DNA from: Aquificota bacterium
GTDB taxonomy: Bacteria > Aquificota > Aquificia > Aquificales > Aquificaceae
Assembly: GCA_018771605.1 (NCBI GenBank)
Contig: CP076324.1
Coordinates: 1,589,700-1,653,699, forward strand
Direction of reading: 5' to 3'
DNA: 64,000 nucleotides
A model generated the notes under the pieces. It did no database searches. It had not been told where the DNA came from and saw only the letters and a program-made list of their open reading frames with translations. The translations under genes were made by a program, and so were the position numbers. Of this stretch, positions 61,532-64,000 are shown in pieces; position 1 is the stretch's first letter, and each line of letters starts with the position of its first letter.

Positions 61532-61911
61532 ACCTTACCTACCTCCTCTCCTTCCGCTCTTGGCATATTATACCTACTAAAAAGGATAGATTCAACCATT
61601 TTTAGTTCATAATCCTGAAGGTTTTCTATTATAAGCCTTGCCCTATCACCTTCGTATTCGGACCTTACCTTTATATCCCCCTCCGAGGATCCACAAGAAA
61701 GGTCCCCACCACCCGCCATAAAACCCACACCCAAAGAAAGAGTAAGGAAGTTTAGCTCATCTATAAGCATAATTGGCCTTTCTAAGTTTTTGTGTATTTT
61801 TAAATACACGCAAAGGGCAAGCCCTACTCTCATAAGGTTTTCTGGAGTAAAAGGATAAAGCCCCAACCTACCAGTTAAATAGTTCTTTTCAAACAACTTC
61901 CCTAATTGCAT
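61507..61911 (-). CDS. Hypothetical protein, N-terminus resembling a phosphohexomutase domain
   Basis: 134 aa. LFEKNYLTGRLGLYPFTPEN followed by LMRVGLALCVYLKI recalls the first domain of phosphomannomutase/phosphoglucomutase (FxxYDIRG...tpexaxxiGxAlxxyl). But the protein is far too short and has no Ser-active loop (TASHNP), so it cannot be that enzyme. GVGFMAGGGDLSCGSSEGD is Gly-rich and unassigned. Overlaps tlyA by 23 nt. Resemblance is weak and by eye only. Confidence 0.55.
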   Translation of the reverse strand: MQLGKLFEKNYLTGRLGLYPFTPENLMRVGLALCVYLKIHKNLERPIMLIDELNFLTLSLGVGFMAGGGDLSCGSSEGDIKVRSEYEGDRARLIIENLQDYELKMVESILFSRYNMPRAEGEEVGKVWIQEKRL

Positions 61912-62665
61912 CTTCTACCACCAAGTTTATATCATCAATATTCTTAAGCTTTTTACCCGCAAGCACAAAAAACTCTTCATTGCCCTTTGTCCCCTTAGGC
62001 TTAGCCTTAATCACACCCCCTATATTCATACCAAAAGACCTTAAAAATTCTATAACGCTAAGTATGGCTTCTTTTTTGAACTCATCCTCTCTTACTATAC
62101 CCTTTTTTACCTTCTTTGGTTCCAGTTCAAACTGAGGCTTTACAAGCACAAGCAATACACCATCCTCCTTTAAAAATCTTAACACATTAGGAAGCACTTT
62201 TCTTGCTGATATAAAGGATACGTCTACGGTTATTAAATCCACAGATTGGGGTATATGTTCCTCTGTTAGCTCCCTTGCATCCGTTTCTTCATATAGGACC
62301 ACTCTTGGGTCATATCTTAACTTTGGGTCCATCTGCCCCCTGCCCACATCTACCGCATAGACCCTTTTTACACCATGCATAAGTAAACACTGGGTAAAGC
62401 CCCCAGTAGAAGAACCCACATCAAGGGCTATCATATCCTTTACATTTAAATTAAACCTCTGCAAGGCCCACTCAAGCTTATAACCAGCCCTTGAAACATA
62501 CTTAGGTGGCTCTTTTACTTCTATTTTTTGACCCTCCTTTACCTTTGTGCCTGGCTTTGTAATTACCCTCCCATCCACAAGAACAAGGCCCGCCATTATC
62601 ATGGCCTGAGCTTTCTCTCTGGTTGGCGCATAGCCCTTTTCTACCAAATAGACATCAAGCCTCAA
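61889..62665 (-). CDS. tlyA: TlyA-family rRNA 2'-O-methyltransferase (S4 + FtsJ fold)
   Basis: 258 aa. S4 RNA-binding domain at residues 1-60 ([20 protein letters not shown]), then a Rossmann methyltransferase with SAM motif ALDVGSSTGGFTQCLL and DLITVDVSFISARKVLP. The K-D-K-E-type catalytic set of FtsJ-fold 2'-O-methyltransferases appears plausible. Mycobacterial TlyA modifies 16S and 23S rRNA. Overlaps yggT by 4 nt; the orphan trio follows. Confidence 0.92.
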   Translation of the reverse strand: MRLDVYLVEKGYAPTREKAQAMIMAGLVLVDGRVITKPGTKVKEGQKIEVKEPPKYVSRAGYKLEWALQRFNLNVKDMIALDVGSSTGGFTQCLLMHGVKRVYAVDVGRGQMDPKLRYDPRVVLYEETDARELTEEHIPQSVDLITVDVSFISARKVLPNVLRFLKEDGVLLVLVKPQFELEPKKVKKGIVREDEFKKEAILSVIEFLRSFGMNIGGVIKAKPKGTKGNEEFFVLAGKKLKNIDDINLVVEDAIREVV

Positions 62666-62901
62666 AGTTTAAAAAGATGTTTTATTAAATAAAGGATAAA
62701 GAGCAAAACAAGGGGAGAGAAATCAAGACCGCTTACCGGTGGAATTACTCTTCTTATAGGGTCAAGTAGGAGTGATATAAACCTGTCAAGAGAAACATAA
62801 AACTTGCTTTCCCTTACCTGTGGTATCCAAGAACCAATAGCATGCAAAAAAACTAATACTATTAAAAGGTTTATAAGTAGGGATAGTATACCCTTAATCA
62901 T
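62662..62901 (-). CDS. YggT family membrane protein
   Basis: 79 aa with two membrane helices ([33 protein letters not shown]) and the conserved middle [20 protein letters not shown]. YggT proteins are small integral membrane proteins, linked in various species to cell division or ion balance; exact role unknown. ATGA-type overlaps on both sides (rplQ and tlyA). Confidence 0.9.
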   Translation of the reverse strand: MIKGILSLLINLLIVLVFLHAIGSWIPQVRESKFYVSLDRFISLLLDPIRRVIPPVSGLDFSPLVLLFILYLIKHLFKL

Positions 62902-63254
62902 TCTACAAGCTCAAGAATAGCAAGCTCGCATCCATCACCCTTTCTTCTGTCTGGAAGCTTTATTATTCTTGTATATCCACCATTTCTGTTTTCAAACCTT
63001 GGAGCAATTTCTTCAAAAAGCTTTCTAATTGCCTTTTTGTCAGGAAGAAGCTGTAGAGCTAATCTGCGTGCGGTAAGGTCTCCTTTTTTCCCAAGGGTTA
63101 TAAGCCTTTCTACAAAAGGCTTTACTGCTTTTGCCTTTTGAAGAGATGTTTCTATCCTTTCTTCCATTATTATGGCCCTCGCAAGGGACCTATAAAGGGC
63201 CAATCTTTGTTCTTTTGTTCTATCAAAGTGCTTTTTCTTAACCTTGTGCCTCAT
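62898..63254 (-). CDS. rplQ: 50S ribosomal protein L17
   Basis: 118 aa, normal length. [20 protein letters not shown] is the universal L17 start, followed by [20 protein letters not shown] and the [19 protein letters not shown] segment. L17 lines the polypeptide exit side of the large subunit. Directly after rpoA (3 nt), the standard end of the alpha operon. Confidence 0.98.
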   Translation of the reverse strand: MRHKVKKKHFDRTKEQRLALYRSLARAIIMEERIETSLQKAKAVKPFVERLITLGKKGDLTARRLALQLLPDKKAIRKLFEEIAPRFENRNGGYTRIIKLPDRRKGDGCELAILELVE

Positions 63255-63257
63255 GTT

Positions 63258-64000
63258 TTACCTCCTGCTTTCTATGTCCATCCCTAAGTATAGGCCCATC
63301 TGTTTTAAGGCTTCCTTTATTTCATTAATCGCCTTTCTGCCCACATTCTTTGTGCTTTTTAGGTCCTCTTCTGTTATCCTTACCAGGTCGCCTATGGTGG
63401 TTATACCCATTCTTTTTATGGAATTAAGCGCCCTTTGAGAAACATCCAATTCCTCTATGGGAAGGCTAAGCTTTTCTATAAACTCATCCACCACAGCAAC
63501 TGGTTCTTCTATAACAGGAACTTCATAAGAGATATTCTCTAAGGCACTAAAGTTTTTGACTATAAGCTGGACAGCTTCCTTTATAACCTCGTCGGGTGTT
63601 TTTGTACCGTCAGTGTATATTTCCATTATAAGCCTATCGTAATCGCTCCTTTTTTCTACTCTGGTCTTTTCTACCCTAAAGGCTACCTGCCTTACTGGAG
63701 AAAAGTCCGCATCTACCAATATCCACCCAACTTCTCCAAGTACTTCCATTTCTTCGGTTGGTACGTATCCGAAGCCACGTTCAATCCTTATTTCCATATT
63801 TATCTCTTTCTCTGGGTCTGTTATCGTTAGTATCTTTTGGTCCGGATTTATAATCTCCACGTTGGGTGGAAGACTTAAATCCTTAGCATAGACCACACCT
63901 TCACCTTTTTTCTTAAGGTATAGTATCTCCACATCTGCATTGTGAAGTTTAAACCTAACCTTTTTTAGGTTGGCTATTATCTCAAGAGTGTCTTCTTGCA
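63258..64000 (-). CDS. rpoA: RNA polymerase alpha subunit (5' end outside the window)
   Basis: The reading frame stays open to position 64000; the internal Met at 63932 is not the start, since family sequence (EDTLEIIANLKKVRFKLHNA) continues upstream of it. Visible parts: the second half of the N-terminal assembly domain (GFGYVPTEEMEVLG; KTRVEKRSDYDRLIMEIYTD), the linker, and the C-terminal domain (LDVSQRALNSIKRMGITTIG; VGRKAINEIKEAL) that contacts UP elements and activators. The alpha operon order rpoA-rplQ is normal; rpsD would be expected beyond the edge. Confidence 0.97.
   Translation of the reverse strand, partial: QEDTLEIIANLKKVRFKLHNADVEILYLKKKGEGVVYAKDLSLPPNVEIINPDQKILTITDPEKEINMEIRIERGFGYVPTEEMEVLGEVGWILVDADFSPVRQVAFRVEKTRVEKRSDYDRLIMEIYTDGTKTPDEVIKEAVQLIVKNFSALENISYEVPVIEEPVAVVDEFIEKLSLPIEELDVSQRALNSIKRMGITTIGDLVRITEEDLKSTKNVGRKAINEIKEALKQMGLYLGMDIESRR

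Overview
The window reads as chromosomal DNA of a thermophilic, chemolithotrophic bacterium of the Aquificales (Hydrogenobacter/Thermocrinis/Aquifex relatives). The evidence is a sulfide:quinone reductase that follows the Aquifex aeolicus protein closely, a bc1 complex next to it, bacterial Trm1 and archaeal-type ATP-dependent DNA ligase genes, a selBA pair, Arg codons dominated by AGG/AGA and Ile by ATA, and tightly packed, often overlapping genes. The genus is inferred, not proven.

Layout. 0-2.5 kb: flagellar export genes flhF (partial) and flhA on the minus strand. 2.6-7 kb: proS, then hemE-trm1-orphan. 7-10.4 kb: trpE diverges from a peroxide-defence pair, rubrerythrin and a two-cluster Fe-S CCG-domain protein. 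10.4-12 kb: a small coiled-coil gene broken by a stop codon, a palindrome-rich MITE-like segment and an insertion sequence with a frameshifted transposase, abutting selB. 12-20.9 kb: selB-selA, cysteine synthase, pheT, a 6S RNA candidate, 5-formyl-THF cyclo-ligase, RNase Y and a tRNA with anticodon CAT. 20.9-27.3 kb (minus): DNA ligase, DUF815 ATPase, NAD kinase, gmhA, a double ferritin-like protein and glucan phosphorylase. 27.3-32 kb: an MFS transporter, a frameshifted SSS symporter, family 4 UDG and a convergent ArsA-like ATPase.

32-39 kb (minus): a chemotaxis cluster (PAS protein, zinc-binding MCP, 77-residue mini-MCP, cheV, cheA, cheW, a J-domain protein, cheZ, cheY) with no cheR or cheB, preceded by serS. 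40.4-44.3 kb: the flagellar filament operon fliC-flaG-fliD-fliS-fliT-like behind a sigma28-like promoter. 44.3-46.9 kb (minus): polyprenyl synthase, a thioredoxin-reductase-like flavoprotein and a peroxiredoxin. 47-51.1 kb: a haem-c diguanylate cyclase and mutS2. 51.1-54.9 kb: sqr diverging from petABC, the sulfide-to-quinone-to-cytochrome c chain. 54.9-57.8 kb (minus): mltD-like, mobA, copper chaperone, kinase-like and endonuclease III-like genes, each overlapping the next. 57.8-59.6 kb: rlmN and lepB. 59.6-64 kb (minus): rpoA (partial)-rplQ-yggT-tlyA followed by three orphan genes ending in a receiver-like/DUF4388/degenerate metallo-beta-lactamase fusion.

How it fits together. Flagellar assembly, chemotaxis and c-di-GMP genes point to a motile cell that senses redox state or metals. 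SQR, bc1, rubrerythrin, peroxiredoxin and the thioredoxin-reductase-like protein fit a microaerophilic sulfur/hydrogen lifestyle with peroxide defence. The rubrerythrin and peroxiredoxin promoters carry closely similar palindromes, which suggests one shared regulator. SelAB and MobA suggest a selenocysteine- and molybdenum/tungsten-dependent enzyme such as formate dehydrogenase elsewhere in the genome.

Limits. No similarity search or folding program was run. Family calls rest on motifs read by eye, and the three broken genes could be sequencing errors.
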